Shown here in pieces: positions 37,805-51,258 of a stretch of DNA of 64,000 nucleotides (position 1 is its first letter; every line of letters starts with the position of its first letter). A program made the translations under genes and the position numbers. The DNA is from Pseudo-nitzschia pungens (Eukaryota > Bacillariophyta > Bacillariophyceae > Bacillariales > Bacillariaceae). The DNA lies in NCBI GenBank assembly GCA_037355855.1, contig CM074767.1, positions 2,418,001 to 2,482,000 on the forward strand, read 5' to 3'. The notes below the pieces were generated by a model that saw nothing but the letters and a program-made list of their open reading frames with translations, was not told where the DNA came from and made no database searches.

Positions 37805-38875
37805 TTAGATGGCTACTGCTACCATGGCAGGACGAATCAGCGATTCTCCCATGATAAATCCCTTTTGAAATTCTTTGCAGACAATTCCTTCCTCGTATTC
37901 GGAACCGGGCATTTGCATCACCGCCTGGTGCAACTCGTAGTCGAATTCTGTTCCGATCGTTTCGACTTCGGTCACCCCCATCGTTTCGAATTGGTTCAGA
38001 ATGTCCTGGTAGGCCTGCTTGTAGGCGGTTTCGATGACCTGTTCCGATTCGGTCTCGGCAACAATAACTCCCGAGGCTCGATCGAAGTTGTCCAAGAGAT
38101 CCAAAATTCCCTTCACAACGCGTACCTTTGCGTCCGAGTCGCCCTCTTGGTTTTGTTCGGTCATTCGTTGTTGAATATTCGTGTACTGAACTCGTCGTGC
38201 GCAGTGCAAGTGTTGGAATGCATGCGTGTGACACGGTGAACAAATCAAGGAAAGGAAAAACGAGTTGTTGTTTCCGATGCCAGGCGAGAAACGTTGTGTC
38301 ACAGTGTCAGAGAGGGGGGAAAAACAGTCACTGTCAGAACCATGCTGCCACAATCTATTGATGTCTCGGATGCCGCGCGTTGGTGTGAAACCTCTTCCCA
38401 GGGGCAATCCCAGCCCGAAAGCATTCCAATTTTCTGTGGTCTGCCTCTTTCCACTAGTTCTACCCCACACAGTAGTCTGTTTTCCCGATCGACTTACCTC
38501 TCTCTGAAGGGCTTCGAGTTGGGGACCCCATTCCTCCTTTGCGATTTCTTTTCGTTCCGTGGCAGCGACCAATTCTTCTTCCGTGTTGGCAATGTCGCTC
38601 TCGAGAACTTCCAGCTTTCGTTTCAAGAAGGCGGGGGAATTGAGAATATCGTTCACGTCGGAAGCGGGGGCCGCGGCTGAATCATCGCCGTCGGTGGTGT
38701 CGGCGGGCTCCGTGGCTTCTTCTTCGGAGGACATGCTCAGACACGTTGGCACGTGAACTCGGGCCGAAAATCCGACCGAAGTCGACCGTTGTGGAAAGGC
38801 CTGGCGGATGCCGAAGGCATCGGTCGCGGACAGAGTCAGGATTGCCAGGAGGGCGGAGGAACCTCGGATCATCAT
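37805..38875 (-). CDS. plastid-targeted GrpE nucleotide exchange factor
   Basis: Exons 38498-38875 and 37805-38185 (minus strand) encode 252 residues. The intron (38186-38497, GTAAGT...TTCAG) is 312 bp, a multiple of three, and has no stop in frame, so an unspliced reading frame of 356 codons also exists. GrpE features: an N-terminal coiled coil, then RVVKGILDLLDNFDRASG, QDILNQFETMGVTEVETIG, FDYELHQAVMQMPGSEYEEG and GFIMGESLIRPAMVAVA. GrpE releases ADP from Hsp70. The N-terminus is a diatom bipartite plastid presequence: signal peptide (SSALLAILTLSATDA) with F at +1 (FGIRQAF), then a Ser/Arg-rich transit region. It is therefore the partner of stromal Hsp70. Confidence 0.92.
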   Translation of the reverse strand: MMIRGSSALLAILTLSATDAFGIRQAFPQRSTSVGFSARVHVPTCLSMSSEEEATEPADTTDGDDSAAAPASDVNDILNSPAFLKRKLEVLESDIANTEEELVAATERKEIAKEEWGPQLEALQREVSRSGKQTTVWGRTSGKRQTTENWNAFGLGLPLGRGFTPTRGIRDINRLWQHGSDSDCFSPLSDTVTQRFSPGIGNNNSFFLSLICSPCHTHAFQHLHCARRVQYTNIQQRMTEQNQEGDSDAKVRVVKGILDLLDNFDRASGVIVAETESEQVIETAYKQAYQDILNQFETMGVTEVETIGTEFDYELHQAVMQMPGSEYEEGIVCKEFQKGFIMGESLIRPAMVAVAI

Positions 38876-39734
38876 CGTTATATTCGAAGAAAAGTATTGT
38901 GTTGCTGTCGCACCTCGGGAATTGTTGTTTGTGTGCCTTGTTGTCCTTGGACGCGTAGCGGCAGATCTGGTTGCTTTCGAGGATGGATTTGATTGATGTG
39001 ATGTGATTATTATTTTTTTGATTTGATTTCAAATCATCCGAGTGGCAGCACCAGAGTGCACATTATTTCAGATCGACTGGGATACGCTACGAGTAACTTA
39101 CTCGTACGAACTGTACAGGTACAGTAAGGTTACCCTTGTCCTGGTACCGGTAAACCTTACGCCGATCGATAGAATGGAATTGAAGAACAATACGTGCGAC
39201 ACACCCGACCGACGGCTGGAAATCGATCATCACCATCGGCAAGGATTTCGAAAGAGCGAGACAAAAAATAACTTTTCATTTTGGTTGTCGATCCAATCCT
39301 TCTTTCATTTATGGGAAGCAATCATTGGGGGAGGAACCAAAAGGGGACATTTTTATAGAATGCCAGTAACTGGTACGTTAACCCGTAAACGTAACTTACT
39401 TAATTTACCGGTAGCGCAAAAATTACTGGAAAATTCAAAAAACAAACACGTTTCAAAAAAGCAAATTTCTGGGCCCTGTACCGTATTTTACATTTTACTC
39501 GTACAAGGTGACAGGAACCGGTACAATACACGTATTGTATTTTTCAAAATCAAAAACTTTTCGATTCGCTGTTGTTTCCATCATTATGAGATCATCATCC
39601 ATTGACGACGGAGCGGCATCAAGAATACGAAGAAGACTTACCGGTACCACCCACGACGAACACAGAACTGAACATTTTTCTTCATTGCCAGGTTGAGCCA
39701 CCAGAAGCGATCGATTTGCACAAAAAAGAATGAC
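38876..39734. other. divergent intergenic region between GrpE and the kinase
   Basis: About 860 bp shared by two divergent promoters. It holds TACCGGTA or close variants near 39145, 39407 and 39641, and AGTAAGGTTACC near 39123. No gene is supported. Confidence 0.5.
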
Positions 39735-42398
<2,664 letters not shown>

Positions 42399-42487
42399 TA
42401 GCTTTTTTTTCTGCGGAGTCACTTTTTCAATCACATTGTTTTTTCTAATACTGGCTTTGTAATATTTAATAACCCAGTCGCCCAATC

Positions 42488-45400
42488 TTAGCTTTTCTTT
42501 GAACTCTTCTTTTTCTTCTTTGCAACCGATGCGTCGTCGCCTTTCTTTTTTGTTTTTTTTGTCTTCTTTTCTTTTGTATCAGCTGCATCGTCTTCCTTTT
42601 CTTTTTTCTTATCCTTCTTAGTTTTCTTGGACTTCGTAGTAAGTGATGAATCGTCTTCTGTCCCTTTCTTCTTGCTTTTCTTCGTCTTTGTTTCTTTCGA
42701 ATCCTCATCGCTCTCTTTCTTCTTGCCTTTCTTTGTTTTCTTGGATTTCGTTATGACTGATGAATCATCGTCTTTGTCCTTCGTTTTACCCTTTTTTGTC
42801 TTCTTTCCCTTCGTACTTTTTGCGTCGTCGTCGGTTTTCTCTGCCTTATCGCCTTTCTTTGTCTTCTTTCCCTTCGAACTTTTTGCATCGTCTTCTTGGT
42901 CTTCTTTTGCTGCCTTGCCCCCCTTTTTCGTCTTCTTTCCCTTGGTACTTTTTGCATCGCTGTCGTTTTCTTTCTCTGTCTTTTCGCCTTTCTTTGTCTT
43001 CTTTTCTTTCTTTCCTTTATCGTTTTCTTCCGTCTCTTTCGTCTTTGCAATGGTTGGTTGGGCCAATGCTGCTGCACGGGCATATTCAATGGTGTTGTTA
43101 TCAGCCTCGGCCAAATCATCGAGAGCAATATCCTTCGTTTCAGCTGCCTTTTTCGCTGCAGTCAAGGCTGCTATAATATTTTGTCGTTGGTCTTCCGCAT
43201 CTTCGTGTTCCAGGTTCGCAAGATTGTCACCGAGGTCGATTTTGACGCTGCCGAAATTCCTGACACTCCTTGCAGATGACAATTTTACTCTTTGACCCTT
43301 GCCTCCCGGTCCAGCAGTGTCGGCATCGGCAAAATCATCATCGAGAGCAATCTCCTTTGTTGCAGCTGCCTTTTTGGCTGCACTCAAAGCCGCTATAATT
43401 TCTTGCCGATGGTCTTCCGCATCTTCGAGGTCTTCCATGTTCACAAGATTTTCACCGAGGTCGACTTTGACAGCGCCAAAATTCCTGACACTATTTGCAG
43501 ACGACAGTTGCACTCTTCGGCCCTTGTTTTCTGGTTCCGACAGATCATCCACAGAGTCGTCGTCGGAATCATCTGTAATATTATATTGGGGTTCCGTGTA
43601 TTTCTTGTTTTCTTCCTCCGCGTCTGCTGCAAGTTGCTTCATTTTCTTCTGAATATTCTTGGCCTCTTCTTGCATTCGTTTTGTTTTTTCTGCCCGTTTC
43701 TTCTCTTCTTTCTCACGTTGAAGGCGTTCTTTTTCAGCTTCCTCTCGAGCTGCTTTCTCTTTTTCCCTGACTTGTTCTTCTATCAACGACTTTGTTTCCT
43801 CGGCCTTCGCTTTTGCCGCAGCTAAAGCCTCAAGTTTCCTCATTTCTTCTTTTCTCGCCGTGTTGAGCTTGGCCAGCTGCTCCGCAATTTTCCTAGCCTC
43901 GTTTGCCTCCAAAGCATCTTTCTCATCTTGCGCCTTGTCTTGTAGAATCTGTTTTAGTCTTGCTTCTTCTTCTGCTATTCTCTGCGCCCTTTCTTCGGCC
44001 TCTTTTCTTAGTTTAGCCTCTTCCTCTGCACGAAATTTAGCAGCGGCTGCAGCAAGCTCTTCTTCGCGCTTCTCTTGCTTCTTTTTTGTCTCTGCCTCGA
44101 TTTCTTTCGCTTTCTCTGCAGCTGCCCGTTTTGCATCTAAAATAAGAATTATTCAGTGTAGCACGTCAGTGTTTGGGGCGTTGAACTAATGTATATGATC
44201 TTCCTGCATACTTTATCACTCACCTGCGAGTTTTTGCTCATCTAACTCCTGCTCTTTTAATTGTTCTAACATACGAGCAAGTCTCTGACGTTCTCTCTCT
44301 TCTTCCGCCTCTTGGGCTAGCCGTTTTTTCTCTTCCACTTCCTGCTGCCTCTGTTTCTTCTTTGCTGCTCGTTCAGATTCTGCTTTTGCCTGTTTCTCTG
44401 CTTCCTCTTGCGCTTTCCTATCCTTTTTTTCTTTTTCCTTTAGCAAAGCTTCCTCTCGTGCCTTGAGCTTCGCGTCAGCCTTTTCCTTCAACATTTGAAT
44501 CTTCTCTTCTCTCGCAATTCTTGCCTCCTCCGCTTTTCGTAATTTCTCTTCCCGGGCACGCGCTTCTTCTTTGATTGCCTCTTCTCTCTGTCGCTCGATT
44601 TCTTCCTTCTTTCTTCGTTTCTTTTCCTCTCTTTCAAGGCGCTCTTGCTCTTTCTTTGCCTTTCTTTCGGCTAATAATCGCTCCTGTTCTTCTTCTGCCG
44701 CTTTCGCTTTCTCTTCCCTTAACCGTGCTTCTTCTTTCACCCTTGCTTCAATCTCAGCAGTCTTTTTTGCGAGCCTTTCTTCCATCTCTTTCTTTTTTTG
44801 TTCAGCTCGCTGTCGCATCTCTTCCATTTTTCTTCGCTTCTCTTCTTTTTTATTTAACCTTTTCTGTATAATGTTGCTCTCCTTGAGTTTGGCCGCCTTC
44901 TCGGCTTCTTCCTCTTCTCGCCGACGCTGTTCTTCGATCTCTTTGGCAATTCTTTCTTTTTCAGCTGCTTTTTCGGCTTTCAATCTTTCCCTCTCAGCTT
45001 CTTCGGCAGCTTCTTTCTCCTTTCGTTCTCGCTCCTGAGCTTCGGCGAGGGCTTTTATTTTTTTGGCAGTTCTTTTCCGATTCCTCTTGAAGTTCTTTGG
45101 CTCGTTCCATCGCAGTTTCCTTAGCCTGTTCTAACTTTCTTGCTTCTTCCATTTGCTTCTGTGCTGCCTCTTTCAATAACTCGTTCGCTTTAGCCAGATC
45201 TTCGAGTCTCTTGGCTTCCTCTTCCTCTTCTTCGAGACGCAACTCTTCTAGCTGTTTCTGTCGCTCTTCTTCTTTTTCGGCTTCTTTTTCGGCTTCTTTC
45301 CTCTCTCGTTCCCTCTTTTCCTCCTCCATCTGCTCCGCCTCTTGCCTCAACTTTTCTTCGATCTGTTTTTGCTTTTCCTCTGCTTCATTCGCTAGCTCTT

Positions 45401-46136
45401 CGGCTCGTTTCTCTATATTCTTTTGGGCATCGGATTGTTTTTCCAACTCTTCCGCTTTCTTCAATGCAATAGCCTTCAACTTTTCGGCTTTCTTGGCTTC
45501 CAATTTTTTGTTTTGTTCTTCGATCTCTCGAAGTTCCTCCTCTTCCTCGAGCCTGGCTTTCTCCTCTTTTTCTTTTCGTTGTTGTTCTTTTCTCTCCTCT
45601 TCTTCTTGCGCAGCCTGTTCCTCTGCAAGTCTTTCTGCAGCGGCCTTTTCTTCTATTTCTCGTTTCTGCGCTTCAGACTTTTCTTTGAGTTCTTCTTCTC
45701 GTTGTTTAATTCTAGCTTCCGATTCGGCCAGTTTCCGTTCATGATCCTCCTTCTCTTGCATTTGCTCCTTCAAAATTCTCTCTTCGCGTTCTTTTACTTT
45801 TTCGTTGTATTCATTTTCAAGTCGATCCTCTTCTCGCTGTTTTTCTTCGTATTCACGGTCTATTTCTTCTTGGCGCTCTCTCCTTTTACGTTCCATTTCG
45901 GCAATTTCTAATGCCTCTTTATCTTTTTCGGCCTGTAATTTAGCCACCATCTGCTTGCTCAATTCTTCTTCCTTTTTGCGAGACTCTGCTGCTAATTCTT
46001 CCGCTCTTTGCTCGATCCTCGCTTGGACATCGGCCATTCGGTTCGCTTCTTCTGTCTTTTTCCGAGCCGCATCTTTCAGCGCTTTTATTTCACTATTCAT
46101 CTCATCGTCGATTTTTTCCTCCTCGCTGTCACTCAT
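42488..46136 (-). CDS. giant charged coiled-coil protein with Lys-rich repeat tail, one frameshift
   Basis: Exons 44224-46136 and 42488-44136 (87-bp GT-AG intron) would give about 1186 residues, but the frame breaks at a T7 run (45058-45064, plus strand); one base fewer restores it. The start is ATG 46136 (MSDSEEEKIDDE). Most of the protein is an uninterrupted Glu/Lys/Arg/Ala-rich helix with heptads, like trichohyalin, caldesmon or MAP7. Then come two tandem copies of a module of about 68 residues containing VRNFGxVKxDLGxNL and IIAALxAAKKAAxTKxIALDD. The C-terminus is a run of KGKKTKKG / KSKKTKKxKKK repeats. I do not recognise a specific ortholog; a cytoskeletal or microtubule-binding role is only a guess. 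The break may be a sequencing error or real decay. Confidence 0.7.
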
Positions 46137-46684
46137 TGTCTTTTTGTTGCAGTTTAGACGCCCACTTAGGTCGATCTGATAAACGTATATCTTCGCAGCA
46201 ATATGGTGAATGCGAAACTGTTTTGTCAAAATGATGGTCTATTCAATACGGTACTGAAGGTATTGGATTAGTAAAAAAAAATTATCACGTCGTATTGAGA
46301 TGCACAGACACGACGGTTTTTGTGCGTTGCGGGGGTCATGATTGATTCATTCATGATATCTTACCCGACATCTTGGTTATCAGTTATCGCTTGATCGTAG
46401 TCTTATCGGTCTTATCGGTATTGAATAACACTGTGCCAGTAAGGTTTAGCGGCTTTTAGCCCGTTGCCTACTCGTGGTGGTAGTACGTTGAACTCATACC
46501 ATACGGTTGGACTACTCTCAACTCGTGTTATTTGTCGTACGGTAGAGTTCGTGTACGAATCGTATGACACGTATTGAGAATACCTTATGAATTCCAAAAC
46601 CCCGTAAGAATCCCTCCTAACATTCAACATTTATGTTCAATGTACGATTGAACGTATGATAAAAAAGATAACCCTTATGTATCG

Positions 46685-47382
46685 GTACCCGTCAAAAACT
46701 AAAATGAATCACGTTTACCATAATGAATCACGTCGAGTGACAGCATCTTTGCTTTTTGGAATATCTCCTTGCATACACCACCTCTGTTCAAAGTAAAGAC
46801 ATCGTCTGTTAGCTAACACTCTACTCTACAATGCTCTATATTTACTTTTAAACAATCTTGCTTATTCTTCCCTTAGTAAGCTCCAGAATACAGAAATTGG
46901 GCCAAAAATTGTGTGTTTTTGAGTGACAGCATCGAGCCGGCATGGTTTTCCAGGTTTTCCAGCTTGCGCGCAGTAAAAAGAACATGATATGCGCGCATAG
47001 CAAAAAACAGAACTCATTTTTTTCGTTTCGTTTCGAATTCAGTTTTTTGTTCAACATGCTGTCACTCGGCGTGTAGAAAATGTAGATGCTGTCACTCGAT
47101 CGTATGGTCCCGTGTAGAAAATGTACCAGTGTCTACATTTACCATGATGGATCAATTTTTGGCCATTTTTTGAAAAAACCACTAACTACAGGGGGCCAAA
47201 GCTATGGATGTAAGTCACTGATTTCAACAGGAGTTGTTGCAAACAGTCGGTTTATAGTGTTTACGAATAGGTTGTAACTTTCATTGAGGAGGTTTCCATT
47301 ACTGGGAGGAGGTATTTGGTCAGATAGTGAGGCAACAATCTGTCACTCCGACGTGATTCATTTTAGTTTTTCACGGGTACGG
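46685..47382. mobile_element. non-autonomous TIR DNA transposon, about 700 bp
   Basis: The left end GTACCCGTCAAAAACTAAAA continues to TGAATCACGT and is matched in inverse orientation at 47351-47380 with one mismatch over 30 bp. Similarity resumes inside with CGTCGAGTGACAG (left) against CGTCGGAGTGACAG (right, complement). TA lies at the outer edge of both ends, fitting a TA target duplication. The motif CGAGTGACAGCA occurs four times inside (about 46734, 46920 and inverted at about 47058 and 47089). No transposase ORF is present. Confidence 0.75.
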
Positions 47383-48874
47383 TTGTTAGAAAAATAGTTC
47401 TACTACAGTAATCTTAGTTAACTTACCTGTAAGTTAATTACTCAGTACAGTAAATCTTACCGGTAATACCTTCCGTAATGATGATGATCGATCCACCCTC
47501 AAAAACGAAAAAGGCGAGGACGGCCAAAAACCTAGGATTTTTGTTGACAAACGAATGGGGAGCGCTGTGATGACGCGCCAAAAAAAGCACGAAAACGATC
47601 CTCATACGTGTAATATTATTGTGTTGGTTCCGTTGCATGAATGCAACGGTAAATCGCAATGATACATAAGCTGAGCCTAAAATAAGCCTATTACAGATGT
47701 CCTAACACACAGCAATCTCTTTTATTATTTATAACAAGTTGGGCATATTCTTAGCTCCTCTTGAGGTTGGCCTTTGGTGCTAAAAAGTCAACCAGGAGAG
47801 TTTTCATCCACATGGTTTTTTTGACTGAGGGATAAGAGCAGAGAATCTGGACCATTTTCAGCACTGTGTCAGGGCCTCATTACCAAGTGAAATCAGAATA
47901 ATTGACAAGTTGGAATGCATATTAGTAAAGGTTCAAACTCTGATACCTCTCTTGCCCATATTGCCTTGCCAGATCTGAGGTCTTGAAATCCTTTCTCAGC
48001 CAAGAATGCATTCAGCACAACTATGAAGCAATAGATTGTGATATGTTTCTGTTGGTGTTCAGCAGAGGAGGAACTTGAGATAAACACAAACAAGTGCTGC
48101 AGCTAAATCAGTCACGAGAAGATGGTGGCATTGATGACCCTTGTTTTATGGATTTTCTTCTCCCCCCCTCATCAACTCAACAAGTCAGTGAACAATACTA
48201 CTTCTTCTTTAAGATATCATTACTATTGTGCTCTCTTATTCTTTATCCCCTCATTAATGAATATCTATCCGCAACACCCCACAAGAAACAACAGCATTTT
48301 CAATGTGTGTGTGTTAAAAATTCTTGCCCTTTGTCATTAGAAATTGAGTTTAGTTTCCATTATTTTTTTGTTACGCAGTTCTCATCATCATCGTGAGACA
48401 ATAGATTCGATTTACAAGAGATGGAGTCTCAGGCCATAATTCCGTAGTGAGCCTCGCGGCTACAATGGCGGGAACGATGAATTGACATCGTTCTAACTGT
48501 TACCGTTAATTTTACTAGAAAGAGTTTCACCCCTCTTGTACTTTTACCCTGGGGACGCACGTGTACGAGTAAGGCTTAATTATCGTACCTGGTACGTACG
48601 TTAGTCTTTAAAATCTGGTCGGTTCGCAGTTTGAGTTCGCAGTTTGAAATAAGTAGAAGTAATACGTAAGGTTTACCACTACCGTAGTACGAAGAAAAGA
48701 AGAAGTACTTCGTACAAAGTAACCTTACTGTAACCTTATTTGTACGATATAAATAATAATATCCAGTGCCTTCATCCTTCACTTCTTGAGAGAAAAACAG
48801 TTTCGCTCTCGAGCTCGGTTGGCATAATTGAACAAGTAATTACCGTAAACTCGTACGGTAATTATGAGTAATTT

Positions 48875-48969
48875 TACTACAAAATTCTTATCAGCTGTCC
48901 CCCGGTTCTACGTCCCCGACTACTAATTTCTACTGAAACCCGGGGACAGCTGATAGGAATTCTGTAGTA
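48875..48969 (-). mobile_element. MITE copy C, 95 bp, intact
   Basis: It is the reverse complement of copy B (15864-15958) with only a handful of differences: TA-CTACAAAATTCTTATCAG on the left, CTGATAGGAATTCTGTAG-TA on the right. The near identity at 33 kb distance indicates recent mobility. Confidence 0.85.
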
Positions 48970-49230
48970 CCAGATAGTGTTAGTAGAAATACAACTACCG
49001 GTACTACCGTACATAACAGCATAGTACAATACTTAGGAAAACGGTAGAGCACGAGAGAGCTGCCAATCTTTGCAACGTTCTTGCCTTTTGATACCGAAAT
49101 CGAAAAGAAAAAACAATACGAGTAACCTTAAGCCGTATTCGTAAGGTTACGACGAAATCTTACTCAGCGCCGACGATCATAATATCATCCGCTGACAACA
49201 AAATATTCCAAGCAACGAGTTCTTTTTCAA

Positions 49231-49737
49231 ATGGGCTCTACCTCCACAAAACTAGCCGCTCCTAAGAAAGGCATGAAATCTTTTTATTCACTCTACGCCG
49301 TCACGGGCGACGGTTCCATCCAGAAAATGGAAGAATTCCGTGGGAAGGTTGTGTATGCTACGAACGTCGCGTCCAAGTGAGGTGCGACCCGCCGTGAGTA
49401 TGCTCAATTCGAGAGCTTAAACGAACGGTGGGGCAACAAACTCGTGATTTTCGGATTCCCAAGCCGAGAGTTCGGATGGCAAGAATTCGACAACGACGAA
49501 GCAATCAAAGAGTTCGCGCAAGGGAAGAACTTCCCCGGAATCATGATGAAACTGGGCAAGATCAAGGGCGACACGGCTCCCGAAGTATGGAAGTTTTTCA
49601 AAGAGGAAACGGGGGCAAGTGACCCCACGTGGAATTTCAAAGGAAAGTTTCTCGTCAGCAAGAAAGGAGAGGTATCCGTTCCTACAGATTTAGAAACCGA
49701 TATAGAGCGCCTCATTAACGAAGAGATTGAAGAATAA
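49231..49737 (+). CDS. glutathione peroxidase, probable selenoprotein (in-frame TGA = Sec)
   Basis: The ATG at 49231 opens a frame that meets TGA at 49378-49380 (codon 50) and then stays open to 49737, 168 residues in all. The codons around the TGA read NVASK-U-GATRREYAQFESLN. In the glutathione peroxidase family this is exactly the catalytic site (VASKxG), occupied by Cys or selenocysteine. Downstream motifs confirm the family: VIFGFPSREFGWQE (catalytic Gln) and TWNFKGKFLVSKKG (catalytic Trp). The enzyme reduces hydrogen peroxide and lipid peroxides. Diatoms use selenocysteine. A SECIS element should lie in the 3' UTR; several ATGA cores occur at 49799-50000, but I could not settle on a fold. 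There is no targeting peptide, so a cytosolic enzyme is likely. Confidence 0.88.
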
Positions 49738-51258
49738 TGCTTCCGTTGACGCAGTACTGCATCCATACGGCGTTGCCACCAAAAATGCCATCGATGTTGA
49801 TGACCGGTAATGACAAAGAATCAAAGAAGTGTCGTACGCAAAGACGAATAATGATTTCTTTGGATCTTTCGAAACTCGGTTTGATGCCAATGTGCATCTA
49901 TTCTCGAGGCAAAGTCGTATTTCTGCAGTTTTCTTCGGCTACTACTGATGATGCTAACAACTTTAGATAAGTCACGCGTGATGCGTATTCAAAAGATGAC
50001 TTTTCTTGCAAAATTTCTGTTCCTCCGTCTATATTTAGCATAATCAGGAGGTATGCGGTGCAATTCTACTTAACCTCCTTTATTTGAATTGTAGGCATCA
50101 ATCCATCTTCATGGAAGCACAATGTCCTACTAAAGAAACAAACAACGCTTCGCGAGCAAAAAGTACAAACATAGTCGATTATAGAAAGAATAGAGAGTGG
50201 GTTGACACGATTCATTCTAAAGTGGTCATACACAATAACGAATCTCGTTCCGTAACTTACCCATTACAAAATAATATGGTGTCCGGCAAATGTTCTGCTG
50301 CTCTAAAAAGAACAAAATCAAATCTCATGTCATGTCACCATTGATCACTGTAGAACACTTGAAATTAAATTCGTGATGACGATTTCATTAATATAAATTG
50401 AAATAATATTGATATCTTTGATGTACTACTAGTACTACTACTATGTAATGCAAAGAAGGCTCCTTTGTTGTGACGGTCGTTTTTGGTTTCAATCAGAAAC
50501 GAACTGCTGTTCTTAAAAGAATTGATTACAAAAGTTTTTATTCATGTAATCAATACTTGCAAGAGGAATGCACATAAAAAAGCCAATAGACTGGGGTTCC
50601 ATACTCTGCGCATCATCTCTCCCTCCAAACTTATTCATTACCACAGAATTACTACATCATCTACTAGTAGTAGTAGTACTACTAGTAGTAGTACCAGCAG
50701 TAGTACCACCATCAGCACTCCATGATGTTCACGTAACAGTTGCAAACCAAGTAGTAGCACAAAATTGTGCTCACAACTACTACTTCAATTTACCCTCTCA
50801 TGGTTCTATTCATCAAAAGATACCCCTTTCAGTAACCCTAGTAATCCATAAGGAATCCTCCGCCAGTTCTTTGTGTCACCATGTTATTATGTCATACGAA
50901 GTATTACGGAGGGGACAGGAGATTGAGATCGCATCTTCTGATCTTTCATTTTTTCGACGGACCAAGGTCTGACGATCACATCTAAATCTCACTCAGCCGG
51001 TAACCCGAAATCGGAGCAGTTCACAGAATTCACTGAACAGCTGTACATAATTTACCAGGTAAGTTACCGTAAGGCTTACAGAATGGTGCACGGTGGACGG
51101 CATATCTCATACCTCGTGACATTCCAAGAAACCGTCGATCCACAAATAAACGTCGTGGGGGAATCCGAGCCAGAAGACCGCGTCGTCGTGAACACAACCC
51201 GTCAGATCCCGGTGAAAACGCTGGGACCGAGCCCTCAGAAACAAGACAAGAGACAACA
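49738..51258. other. intergenic region; 3' UTR of the peroxidase gene, otherwise no gene
   Basis: The first 250 bp should contain the SECIS of the selenoprotein. A CTACTAGTAGTAG trinucleotide tract lies at 50660-50710. Other short ORFs show no domains. Confidence 0.45.
50660..50710. repeat. palindromic ACT/AGT trinucleotide tract
   Basis: Alternating CTACTAG and TAGTAGTAG blocks that are self-complementary. A similar tract occurs at 3056-3102. Confidence 0.8.

Larger units (their letters stand above)
46137..49230. other. 3-kb intergenic region with two DNA-transposon derivatives
   Basis: It contains the TIR element (46685-47382) and MITE copy C (48875-48969). Between them lies AT-rich sequence with ORFs under 105 codons that show no domains, and motif clusters (GTAACCTTAC, TACTTCGTAC) around 48660-48740, 500 bp upstream of the peroxidase gene. 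Confidence 0.5.

Noticed and set aside
38186..38497. 356-residue uninterrupted GrpE frame
   Set aside because: The middle 104 residues have no GrpE similarity and are bounded by good GTAAGT and TTCAG sites, so it is read as an intron.
49799..50000. A specific SECIS placement
   Set aside because: Several ATGA cores are present, but none gave a convincing helix with AA loop and GA partner by hand; a SECIS search program is needed.
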